From NCBI GenBank assembly GCA_044227325.1, contig JBGAFI010000007.1, positions 62,001 to 126,000 of the forward strand: a stretch of 64,000 bases of DNA, written 5' to 3'. The stretch is from PFJX01 sp044227325 (GTDB lineage: Bacteria > Pseudomonadota > Gammaproteobacteria > Burkholderiales > Thiobacillaceae). Shown here in pieces: positions 1 through 7,391 of this stretch. The notes beneath the pieces are model-generated. The model was not told the DNA's origin. It worked only from the letters and a program-made list of their open reading frames with translations, and did no database searches. The translations under genes and the position numbers were made by a program. The number at the start of each line of letters is the position of its first letter. Position 1 is the stretch's first letter.

Positions 1-389
1 CCTTTGGAACAGAAGTTGTGGTTGCACGTACGAGCGCAACATCAGGTAGATGTTATCGATGAGTCTAGAGTTACCCCTTGTGTTGTATTTGCCGTCTTGT
101 GCATTCCATAAATCGGCGCAGCACCTATCGAAGACATTTGGTGGGCAACTGCTTCTGCTGACCATTGGACTCATTTTGTCCTCAAGGACCAGTTTGATCA
201 GAAGTAAAACAATCCAAGGCAGAACTGAAAGTTGATCAGGCATGCTTTTGTTGTTCACGCTATCCAAGCGGAGCAGGGCATGTTCAACAATGGATATGAC
301 TGAGTACGGGCGCAGCCGATTCCTGATAGTCTTTGTGGCCTCTTCGTAAGACGCTGAAACCGATGCCAAGGAGGTATTTGATGCGTCGG
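1..389. other. Non-coding or unassigned left edge
   Basis: I see no convincing gene here. Short open frames exist on both strands, but none has a good ribosome binding site together with plausible protein composition. An AGGAGG-like sequence near 370 precedes a 19-codon frame starting at 380. That frame runs into the end of the nuclease gene on the other strand and is probably accidental. The sequence is less GC-rich than the transfer region to the right. Confidence 0.4.
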
Positions 390-902
390 TCAATTCGTCT
401 GATTGGCCTTGCCAACTTCGCGCTTCATCTTCCGCCATGACCAAGGCGGAACCGGTTCAGGCTCAGCCCACAGTCCTGACTTCGATGACCGTGCCATATC
501 CTCAGCTGAAGCGTATGCAGATTGGTCCTCCGTTGATTGCTCCCGTGCATACTCTTTGTAGTGCCATGCGAGGCCGCGCCGAACCTGCTCAAGGTTCGCG
601 TCCTCGCCACCAACTATGATCTTACCAACGAGGCGACCGTACTTGTCTCGCTTGTTCCACTCGACATTTACTGTTTGGCCATAGGCCAAGTCTGAGAGTG
701 ATTTCTTCGAGACGCTGCCGAAAGGTTGTGCTTTTTCCGGAGCGTCGATTCCGGCCAGCCTGATCTTGTGCTGAGTGTTCTGGGCGCCCAAAACCGTGAC
801 GGTATCACCATCGGTAACGCCTACGACCTTGCCTGTGAGGATGTCAGCTGAGGCAGTTAGCCAGGAAACCGAAAGCAATATGCCAAGAAGCAAATTCTTC
901 AC
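390..902 (-). CDS. Exported thermonuclease-family (SNase-like) protein
   Basis: This 170-residue protein has a staphylococcal-nuclease fold. A signal peptide covers about residues 1-19, and the DGD motif at 31-33 is followed by RLAGIDAPE at 48-56, which supplies the usual calcium ligands, arginine and glutamate. The catalytic set looks intact, so I infer a secreted or periplasmic DNA/RNA endonuclease. I chose the GTG at 902 because it overlaps the upstream stop (GTGA) and puts the signal peptide at the N terminus. An ATG at 929 would add nine charged residues. It forms a two-gene operon with the next, degenerate paralogue and runs divergently from the transfer operon. SNase-like genes are common on conjugative plasmids, but their role there is not settled. 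Confidence 0.85.
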   Translation of the reverse strand: MKNLLLGILLSVSWLTASADILTGKVVGVTDGDTVTVLGAQNTQHKIRLAGIDAPEKAQPFGSVSKKSLSDLAYGQTVNVEWNKRDKYGRLVGKIIVGGEDANLEQVRRGLAWHYKEYAREQSTEDQSAYASAEDMARSSKSGLWAEPEPVPPWSWRKMKREVGKANQTN

Positions 903-1459
903 TTCCCACCTCCACAAATGTTTTCGCATGGAATGCCATCCTCGTCACGGTCAAAGTCGGTTCGGCCGCACTGTTTCAGATAGAACATCGCCTCTTCACA
1001 GCTTTGTATTTGTTTACAGTATCGAGGGCCACGACAAGTGAACTTGGCCTTCGCTGCCCAGATGCCCAAGCCAGTTTTCTTGGCACTGTCCTCTGCAATG
1101 ACATAAGCGGTTTCGTCACAGCCACCAGGCCAGACCTTGGCCATGCCGGAGCGGACCTGTTCAAGGCCGAGGTTCCAACCATCGTCACGGATCAGTTCGG
1201 CGATCGGCGTGCCGCTCATGTCACGGCTATCCATCAGCACGCGAATAGTCCCATGTATTTCCTTCCGAAGCGCATCCCGAGATTGCACACCGAGTTTGTC
1301 AACTTTGGCAGGGGCCTCGATACAGAAAATTTTGACCGGACCCGAATAGGCCTCAGCTTTCAGCAAGCATGTTTGGCCGTCAGAGCAATCCTGGATGTCA
1401 TCAGCGATTGCCCCCAAGGGCAGCGTCAGGAATGCGAGGGCAGTAAACAATGTTTTCAC
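899..1459 (-). CDS. Exported degenerate SNase-like protein with C-terminal calcium-binding motif
   Basis: This 186-residue protein starts at a GTG preceded by GGGAGA, and a signal peptide covers about residues 1-19. The middle aligns by eye with the nuclease fold of its downstream neighbour (GMAKVWPGG, then a GLGIW-type helix). However, the catalytic stretch reads IEAPAK instead of IDAPEK and the DGD motif is missing, so catalysis is doubtful. The C terminus has DFDRDEDGIPCENIC, an excalibur-type DxDxDGxxC calcium-binding signature, and there are many cysteines, as suits an exported protein. It probably binds nucleic acid or supports its intact neighbour rather than cutting DNA itself. That last point is inference. 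Confidence 0.75.
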   Translation of the reverse strand: MKTLFTALAFLTLPLGAIADDIQDCSDGQTCLLKAEAYSGPVKIFCIEAPAKVDKLGVQSRDALRKEIHGTIRVLMDSRDMSGTPIAELIRDDGWNLGLEQVRSGMAKVWPGGCDETAYVIAEDSAKKTGLGIWAAKAKFTCRGPRYCKQIQSCEEAMFYLKQCGRTDFDRDEDGIPCENICGGGK

Positions 1460-1944
1460 GTCTCTCCCGAATCTTCTTGTCCCGCTATTTATGACCGAAA
1501 CCTTACCACGGTAGGCGTGGGCTTGGGACGTTCACGGAATCTGGAATGCTGTTCCTCAGTATCAATTGCTGAGGATTTGTATGCCGGCTGCTCCCGCCTA
1601 AAGAACGTGCCGAACGTGTAGGGGCTTGGGACGATAGCCACGTACAAAGGCCCCACGATAGATATTGAGTAGTACGCAAACTTCCCCTTTATCACCTTTC
1701 CGGGTGTGGCCGTAATTCCCTTCATTCTCCGTACCCCTATGTCATCCTTTCGGGCCGAACGCGAGACTCTTAGCGATCGGCCCACCCTTTGGATCGGCCC
1801 GTAACAATTGGATGTTGCCTGCCATCCCTTCTCCCCCTTCCGAAATGGCAGCGTGATCTTCCAATAATTCCGTCTCGTTTTTGTACGAATTTCCCGTGGT
1901 TCCGACCCCTATCGTGAGCGCACCGAAACGACAAGAACGACGGG
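1460..1944. other. Intergenic region between divergent nuclease and transfer operons
   Basis: This 485-bp divergent region should hold promoters for the minus-strand nuclease pair and for the transfer operon. I could not pick a clear -10/-35 pair. A minus-strand frame at 1489-1785 (98 codons) has a basic, low-complexity product and no good ribosome binding site, so I do not call it a gene. An origin of transfer could lie here, because such sites often sit beside transfer operons. I see no strong inverted repeat that would prove it. Confidence 0.4.
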
Positions 1945-2394
1945 ATGTACAAGCGCGCTCCCCTTTACCTACTACCGATCAGCCTGGCGATCATGGCGGG
2001 GAACGCCCGCGCGGAATGCTGGCATGACGCCGCCAAGTCCTACGGCCTGGAGCCGCTGGAACTTGGGGCCATCGCCTGCGTCGAGTCGCGCTTGAACGCA
2101 GGTGCCATCAGCCCGGCCGGTGCACGCGGCGTCATGCAGGTCATGCCTTCCAATGCCCATGCCGTGGGTATGCATCCCGATCTGCTCTGGGATGCATGCA
2201 CCAACATCTACATGGGGGCATTTGTGCTGGCGCAGATGAAAGCCAGATATGGCAATACCTGGGAGGCGGTCGGCGCTTACAACGCGTCATGCACGAAGTT
2301 GAAGGGCGCCGCCTGCCGCAAGGCCCGCACGCAATACGCCTGGCTGGTCTATCGCGCCCGCCAGCGGCTTGAGCGGACCGGCAAATGCACCTGA
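1945..2394 (+). CDS. Lytic transglycosylase, transfer-associated
   Basis: This 149-residue periplasmic enzyme is predicted to cleave peptidoglycan so that the secretion channel can cross the wall. A signal peptide ends near residue 23 (ARA). The SLT fold is shown by the catalytic glutamate E47 in CVESRLN, then GARGVMQVMP and a YNASC motif near the C terminus. Its size matches small transfer-associated transglycosylases such as the F orf169 and VirB1 types. It is the first gene of the secretion operon, and its stop overlaps the next start. The ribosome binding site (GACGGG) is weak, so the exact start is slightly uncertain. Confidence 0.88.
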   Translation: MYKRAPLYLLPISLAIMAGNARAECWHDAAKSYGLEPLELGAIACVESRLNAGAISPAGARGVMQVMPSNAHAVGMHPDLLWDACTNIYMGAFVLAQMKARYGNTWEAVGAYNASCTKLKGAACRKARTQYAWLVYRARQRLERTGKCT

Positions 2395-2684
2395 TGGGCC
2401 GCGGAGACAAATCGGTGAGTCCACCCTCCGGCAAGAAGGTCACGCCAGGTTTTCGGCCCATTCTGGTTTCCGAAGAGGCCTTCGACCGGCTGAAGAAGCT
2501 GCAAAGGCTCGCATACGGTCATGACAACGACCCGAACGGGGTTCGCTTCGATCTCAAGGATGTTGCCTCGGCCGTCGTGCTGGAGGCCTTGCTGATCGAC
2601 GGCTTCCCGGCACGGGTCATGGACCGCGCCGCGCGGACCGTTCTCGATTCCTTCCACCACCTCTCCAAGGAGAACGCAGTATGA
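2394..2684 (+). CDS. Conserved small protein of the transfer operon
   Basis: This 96-residue protein of unknown function is soluble, with no signal peptide or membrane segment. It is rich in basic residues at the N terminus, followed by a helical region (EEAFDRLKKLQRLAYGHDND). The pattern could fit a small DNA-binding or regulatory protein, but I recognise no family. The ATG at 2394 overlaps the transglycosylase stop (TGATG). An ATG at 2385 would add three residues. Its end overlaps the pilin start by four bases, so it is translated as part of the operon. Confidence 0.7.
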   Translation: MGRGDKSVSPPSGKKVTPGFRPILVSEEAFDRLKKLQRLAYGHDNDPNGVRFDLKDVASAVVLEALLIDGFPARVMDRAARTVLDSFHHLSKENAV

Positions 2685-3052
2685 AGCTCGTCAACGCCAC
2701 CCTGAGCCACATGAGCCAAGCCAAGGCCGCCATCAACCGCAAGACCACCGCCTGGTACGTCGGCGGTGTCGTCGGCCTGACCGGTATGGCCAACAACGCC
2801 CTGGCCATCAACCTCGACATGAACAACGTCGGCGCCGCCACCGGTCTCGGGCCGGTATCGACCGCGATCCAGCAGTTCGCCGACATGAACACCGGCCTGA
2901 AGGCCCTGGTGATCATCATCGGTTTTCTGGTTGCCCTCGTCGGTCTGGCTGCGTTGCGCAATTTCGCCCCGGTGCTCGGCTATATCGGCTTGGCCATCTT
3001 CGCGGCGGTCGGCCTCACCGTTGCCTTCGCGGTCGCCGGGGCGGTCATCTGA
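2681..3052 (+). CDS. traA: F-type pilin precursor (TraA-like)
   Basis: This 123-residue precursor fits an F-type propilin: a long leader of about 43 residues ending in NNALA, then a mature pilin of about 80 residues with two hydrophobic helices (about 68-88 and 98-120) joined by a short loop. F propilin is similar in length (121 residues). The position just before traL also matches F and SXT-type operons. It would be inserted in the inner membrane, processed and polymerised into the conjugative pilus. A dedicated S26 peptidase encoded at 10319 may be the processing enzyme, which is inference. Confidence 0.8.
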   Translation: MKLVNATLSHMSQAKAAINRKTTAWYVGGVVGLTGMANNALAINLDMNNVGAATGLGPVSTAIQQFADMNTGLKALVIIIGFLVALVGLAALRNFAPVLGYIGLAIFAAVGLTVAFAVAGAVI

Positions 3053-3055
3053 TAC

Positions 3056-3355
3056 ATGGACGGCAGCCGCATCCTTCGGCGACTGGACGATCCCTGGAAG
3101 CTTGGGCTCTGGGAGTTGGACGTCGCCGGGACCTTCGTCTTCTTTCTCTGCTTGGGCTTCATGAAGGGCACGATGGGGGCGTTCTTCGCGTCCATCGTGG
3201 CGGGCTATTTCGTCTGCTCGCGGATCTCCAAGTTGAAAGCGATGAGGCACACCGGGTTCCTCTGGCATTTCCTGTTCTGGTGGCTGCCCCAGGAGGCCAT
3301 GTTTATTCCACGCGGCCTCCTTCCACCCTCGCACTACCGCGAGTTGGTCGGTTGA
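3056..3355 (+). CDS. traL: Type IV conjugative transfer protein TraL
   Basis: This 99-residue inner-membrane protein has two hydrophobic segments (about residues 20-38 and 42-58) after an N terminus with the typical LDDPWKLGLWELD stretch. TraL-type proteins (VirB3-like) help assemble the pilus tip and the secretion base with TraC. The gene lies directly after the pilin gene with a gap of three bases and before traE, the order seen in F, SXT and R27 transfer regions. The length matches the family. Confidence 0.88.
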   Translation: MDGSRILRRLDDPWKLGLWELDVAGTFVFFLCLGFMKGTMGAFFASIVAGYFVCSRISKLKAMRHTGFLWHFLFWWLPQEAMFIPRGLLPPSHYRELVG

Positions 3356-3371
3356 TCGTGGGAAAGCAGTT

Positions 3372-3989
3372 ATGAAGCGCGAAGCCTACGAAGCCGATGT
3401 CCAGCTGCTCATCCGGCAGAACCGTTTTCTGTGGCTCACCCTCGGGGGAATCGTCACCGCCCTGGTCCTGGCCTTGTTGGTGGCCTGGGCGGGCATGGGC
3501 GCCACCCGGACAGTCGTCACCCCGCCGAAGATCGAAAAGTCCTTCTGGATCACCGACAACACCGCCTCCGGCGAATACATCGATCAAATGGCGCAGTGGG
3601 TCTCCTACCTGACCCTCGACGTCACGGCCGACAACGTCCAGTACAAGTCCGACCTGTTGCTGAAGCTCGCCCACCCGGACTACCACGGCGCCCTGCAACA
3701 GAAACTGCGCGTCAACGCCGAAAAGATCCGGCGCGACAACGCCGCCACGTCCTTCGATATCCGTACCGTTCGCGCCGCGCCGGATGCGCTGGCCGCGGTC
3801 CTGACCGGACAGCTCAAGGTGCTCATCAACGGCACACCTGTCAAGAACGAAATCCGTCACTACCTGGCTCGCTTCGATCTCGATGGCGGCAAGGCCCAAC
3901 TCATCCAGTTCAAGCAGGTGAAAAACGATGACGTCAAAGCCGCTCTCGCGGATGCCGCGCTCGATGACGAAACCGACAGCAGTTTCTAG
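3372..3989 (+). CDS. traE: Type IV conjugative transfer protein TraE
   Basis: This 205-residue VirB5/VirB8-like protein has one N-terminal membrane anchor (about residues 19-40) followed by a periplasmic domain. The sequence after the anchor (VVTPPKIEKSFWI, then the SGEYIDQMAQW stretch) is typical of TraE. It would belong to the inner-membrane and periplasmic part of the F-type channel. A start at 3372 leaves 16 bases after traL with a GGGAAAG site upstream. The end overlaps traK. Confidence 0.9.
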   Translation: MKREAYEADVQLLIRQNRFLWLTLGGIVTALVLALLVAWAGMGATRTVVTPPKIEKSFWITDNTASGEYIDQMAQWVSYLTLDVTADNVQYKSDLLLKLAHPDYHGALQQKLRVNAEKIRRDNAATSFDIRTVRAAPDALAAVLTGQLKVLINGTPVKNEIRHYLARFDLDGGKAQLIQFKQVKNDDVKAALADAALDDETDSSF

Positions 3990-4707
3990 CGCGCTGGCCC
4001 TCGTGGGCCTGCTGTGCGTTTCGCCCGCCTGGGCACTCCAGAAGCTGGAGATCAAGCCGGACACGACCGCGACGGCGCGCATCGCCCTCAAGGAAACGTC
4101 CAGGATCAAGGTCGACGGCTTGGCCATCGTGGACGTCTTCGGGTCGGTCTATTCGCCGGACAACACCGCCGGCGAGCTGATGGTGGCCCCGGATGCCGCG
4201 AGGGGCGAGTTGTATGTCATGCCCTCGGCCATGGCCACGCCGGGGAAGCCGATCAACATCTTCATCAAGACCGAGAAGGCGACCTACACCCTGTTGCTGA
4301 CGCCGGTCGACATCCCGAGCGAGACGGTCATCCTGAATGATCGCCTGACCAAGGCGAGCAGTCAGGCCGGGCCACCGCCGACCGGCGAGGCGCCGGACTG
4401 GCTGCGGCAGATCAAGAACATGATGCTGGTTCTCACCGGGGAGATGACACCGCCCGGCTATGTCTCGGTCCCGGTCGGCAAACCCGTGGGGCTGTGGCAG
4501 GAAGCGCGCTTTCTGGAGATGCGTCGGGTCACGCATCGGCGCCTGGCGGGTTCCGTATTCGACCTGACCAATGTCTCGGCGGCGCCCATGGTCCTGGACG
4601 AACGGGAGTTCTTCGAAGCGGGCGTGGTGGCGACCGGCATCGCCAAGACCCGATTGGCGCCGAACGAATCCACCCGCGTCTACGTGATCCGGGAGAAAAA
4701 CCGGTGA
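3964..4707 (+). CDS. traK: Type-F conjugative transfer protein TraK
   Basis: This 247-residue secretin-like (VirB9-related) protein would form the outer-membrane core ring with TraV and TraB. From the ATG at 3964 it has a signal peptide ending near residue 24 (SPAWA), then a beta-rich periplasmic body. Upstream ATGs at 3928 and 3952 would put 8-12 charged residues before the signal peptide, so I prefer 3964. That start lies inside the 3' end of traE. The stop overlaps the GTG start of traB. Confidence 0.85.
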   Translation: MTKPTAVSSALALVGLLCVSPAWALQKLEIKPDTTATARIALKETSRIKVDGLAIVDVFGSVYSPDNTAGELMVAPDAARGELYVMPSAMATPGKPINIFIKTEKATYTLLLTPVDIPSETVILNDRLTKASSQAGPPPTGEAPDWLRQIKNMMLVLTGEMTPPGYVSVPVGKPVGLWQEARFLEMRRVTHRRLAGSVFDLTNVSAAPMVLDEREFFEAGVVATGIAKTRLAPNESTRVYVIREKNR

Positions 4708-6080
4708 GTAGCGCCCAGAGCAAACCATCCGCCGCACCCGGCCTCAGCGGGCTCAAGAACGCCCGCTATGCCCAGTTCGCGGTCATCCTGGTCGCCGTCC
4801 TAGCCCTCTGGGCGGGATTCGTATTCCTGCTGTCTTCCGACAAGAAGCCCAAGGTCCAGAGTGCCAACACGGACCCCGGCAAGGTGGCGGTCAAGGCCAT
4901 CACAGCGCCGGGGGAGGTGGTCACCGATGCCCAACGCTGGCTGTACAAGGCCGGCGACGACATTTCCACGCTGAAGGGCCGGGTCAAGGAAAGCGAATCG
5001 CTGAACAAGGAACTCCAGGCCCGCCTCGCGGCCTTGGAGGCCGAGGCCAAAACAAAGCCATCCGCTCCCTCAGCGGCCAAGGCCTACGATTTCCCTCCCG
5101 GCACGCCCTCGAACCCTGGCCAGGGTCAGCCGGTACCGAAGTTCATTCCGCCGCCCGTCTCCAATACGCCGCCGACGGGCGTCGGCGCACAGGCATCCAC
5201 GCCGCTCCAGCCAGCTTTACCTCCACCGCCCAAGGCGGGTATCGGTCACGTCAGCCTGGCCACTGCACCCGTGCCGGGTGCCGGCGGCAGGGTGCCGGGA
5301 CTGGCGCCGGGCGCCGCGGTCAGTCCCACGACGGCCCCTGCGTCGAAAGGGGCCGTCGCCGGGGCATCGGCCAAGGAACGCGAAGCCGGTAAGTCGTTCC
5401 TGCCCATCGGCCTGGTCAAGGCGAAGCTCCTGGGCGGTCTGGATGCACCAACGGCGGGCGCGGCCCAATCCAGTCCGCTGCCGGTGTTCATGCGCCTCGA
5501 CGACCTGGCTTGGTTGCCCAACCATTGGCGCGCCAACGTCAAGGATTGCCTGGTCACCGCCGCCGGCTACGGCGATTTGTCTTCCGAGCGCGCCTATTTC
5601 CGGCTGGAGAAGCTCTCCTGCGTGCGCCATGACGGCCGCGTGCTGGAGCAGAACATCTCCGGTTCGGTCTACGGCGAAGACGGCAAGCTGGGCCTGAGGG
5701 GCCGGCTGGTGACCAAGCAAGGCCAGATCCTGGCCAACGCGCTCTTGGCCGGCGTGGTCTCGGGCATCGGCCGGGGCGTGGTCTACCAATCGTCCACGGT
5801 CGGCACCACCGCGCTGGGCACCGTGGTGACCGATCCCGACCCCGGCATGGAGTATCAGTCCGGGATTGGCCAAGGCGTGAGCAACGCCATGGATCGCCTG
5901 GCTCAGTACTACATCTCCCTGGCCGACAAGACGCACCCGATCATCGAGATCGACGCCGGCCGATTGGTCGACCTCGGCTTTACCAAGGGCACGGCCCTGG
6001 ATGTGCCCTTGCCGGAAGATACGGACCTGCTGGCAATGCGCGCCGGCCCACGTAACGGGCCGAGGAGGGTGGTGGAATGA
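4704..6080 (+). CDS. traB: Type IV conjugative transfer protein TraB
   Basis: This 458-residue VirB10-like protein spans the envelope. It has a cytoplasmic N terminus, one membrane helix (about residues 23-45), a short coiled coil (about 88-115), a proline-rich stretch (about 120-210) and a C-terminal barrel domain from about 255 on. The GTG at 4704 overlaps the traK stop (GTGA). A longer in-frame extension from 4494 lies inside traK and looks non-coding. TraB links the inner-membrane motor to the TraK/TraV ring. Confidence 0.92.
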   Translation: MSSAQSKPSAAPGLSGLKNARYAQFAVILVAVLALWAGFVFLLSSDKKPKVQSANTDPGKVAVKAITAPGEVVTDAQRWLYKAGDDISTLKGRVKESESLNKELQARLAALEAEAKTKPSAPSAAKAYDFPPGTPSNPGQGQPVPKFIPPPVSNTPPTGVGAQASTPLQPALPPPPKAGIGHVSLATAPVPGAGGRVPGLAPGAAVSPTTAPASKGAVAGASAKEREAGKSFLPIGLVKAKLLGGLDAPTAGAAQSSPLPVFMRLDDLAWLPNHWRANVKDCLVTAAGYGDLSSERAYFRLEKLSCVRHDGRVLEQNISGSVYGEDGKLGLRGRLVTKQGQILANALLAGVVSGIGRGVVYQSSTVGTTALGTVVTDPDPGMEYQSGIGQGVSNAMDRLAQYYISLADKTHPIIEIDAGRLVDLGFTKGTALDVPLPEDTDLLAMRAGPRNGPRRVVE

Positions 6081-6808
6081 GGCTCATCGCATTTCTCGCC
6101 CTCTCGGTTTTGCCGCTCACGGTCCTCGGCGATACCGCTGAAGACGTCAGGACACGCCTCATGGAGCGTTACCCGTCCACCCTGGTCGACGAGGTACGAG
6201 TGACGCCGATTGCCGGGCTGTTCGAGGTCGCCATGGGCCGCAAGATCGTCTACGTCGACGCCACCGGGCAGTATTTTCTGTTCGGGCGGATCTTCGATCT
6301 GCCCGGCAACCGCGACTTGACCGAAGACCGACTGCGCGACATCTCGCGGCTGGATGTGTCCCTGATCCAGCCGGATCAAATCCTGGAGCAGGGGGAGGGC
6401 AGCCAGGTCGTGTACGTGTTTTCCGACCCGGCCTGTGGCCATTGCCAGAAGCTGGAACAGACCCTGGCCGCCATGCCGACGCTACGGGTCCGGACGATCC
6501 TGTTGCCGCTGCAACCGGGTTCGACTGACTTGGCCAGGGACATTTGGTGCGCACCGGGGCGCCAGGGGGCCTGGTCTGCCTGGATGCGCAATGGCACCCG
6601 GCCCGACCAAGCGCCGGAGGCCTGCCAGGCCAGCGTCCTGGAGCGGAATCTGGCCTTGGCCAAGCGCTTCGGAATCCGGGCGACACCGGCGCTGGTCTCG
6701 CCGGACGGGCGCGTCTCACTGGGCGCGATGGAGGCGCCCGCGCTTTCCGCCTGGCTGATCCCCGATCAAACCGCCGTCACCACCGTTGCCCCCGAGGTCA
6801 GCCCATGA
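6077..6808 (+). CDS. DsbC-like periplasmic disulfide isomerase
   Basis: This 243-residue protein has a signal peptide (about residues 1-18), an N-terminal DsbC-type dimerisation region and a thioredoxin fold with the active site CGHC at 120-123 and a cis-proline motif (RATPALV) near 218. It would shuffle disulfides in the cysteine-rich transfer proteins encoded downstream (TraU and TraN). SXT and R27-type operons carry a dsbC-like gene at the same place. It overlaps traB and traV by four bases on each side. Confidence 0.9.
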   Translation: MRLIAFLALSVLPLTVLGDTAEDVRTRLMERYPSTLVDEVRVTPIAGLFEVAMGRKIVYVDATGQYFLFGRIFDLPGNRDLTEDRLRDISRLDVSLIQPDQILEQGEGSQVVYVFSDPACGHCQKLEQTLAAMPTLRVRTILLPLQPGSTDLARDIWCAPGRQGAWSAWMRNGTRPDQAPEACQASVLERNLALAKRFGIRATPALVSPDGRVSLGAMEAPALSAWLIPDQTAVTTVAPEVSP

Positions 6809-7377
6809 ACTTCCGCCATTTCATTCCGTGCCTGCTGTTGCCCATCTTGGTGGGTTGCGCAGGCAGCCTATCCGGCCTGGACGGTTCGAAAAAACTCTCC
6901 TGCCCGGTCGGCGAGGGCGTGACCTGCAAGCCCATGTCCCAGGTCTACGAGGAGTCCGCCAAGCCGGCCAAGGTCGACGACGCGGACGGGCAGGCCGTCG
7001 AGACCCCAGCCCTGCCGCCGCGTGGTGCAGTCCACGTGCCGCCCGGCGCTGAGAACGGCCCGGTTCCCCTGCGCACCCGGCCGAGCGTGATGCGTATCTG
7101 GATCGCGCCCTGGGAGGACGCTGATGGCGACTTGCACGAGGGCGCCTGGATCGCCATGCGTCTCGATGACGGCCGCTGGAACATCGACCACGTGCGGGAA
7201 CGCATACGCGAGGGTTACGGCGCTGCCCTGGTGCCGCCGCCGGTGCAGGAAAGCAAGCCGGCCGCTCAGTCCAAACCGTCGTCGGTCGCCGCCGACGTGG
7301 CGGATGTGCTGCCGAAGAACCTACTGCCCGGCTCGAAGGTGCCGGCCGAGCCGTTCTTCGATACCAACGCCGATTGA
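6805..7377 (+). CDS. traV: Type IV conjugative transfer lipoprotein TraV
   Basis: This 190-residue outer-membrane lipoprotein has a lipobox LVGC, with the lipidated cysteine at 18. The region after it has CPVGEGVTCKPMSQVYE, the conserved TraV cysteine pair. It anchors the TraK ring in the outer membrane (VirB7-like role). The ATG at 6805 overlaps the stop of the isomerase gene. The same frame is open further upstream, but that part lies inside the isomerase gene. Confidence 0.9.
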   Translation: MNFRHFIPCLLLPILVGCAGSLSGLDGSKKLSCPVGEGVTCKPMSQVYEESAKPAKVDDADGQAVETPALPPRGAVHVPPGAENGPVPLRTRPSVMRIWIAPWEDADGDLHEGAWIAMRLDDGRWNIDHVRERIREGYGAALVPPPVQESKPAAQSKPSSVAADVADVLPKNLLPGSKVPAEPFFDTNAD

Positions 7378-7391
7378 GCCGGGGAGGACCG

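Noticed and set aside
50..235. 61-codon frame near the left edge
   Set aside because: It has no ribosome binding site, unlikely composition and no neighbour context.
1489..1785. 98-codon minus-strand frame left of the transfer operon
   Set aside because: It has no good ribosome binding site and a basic, low-complexity product, and it lies where promoters are expected.
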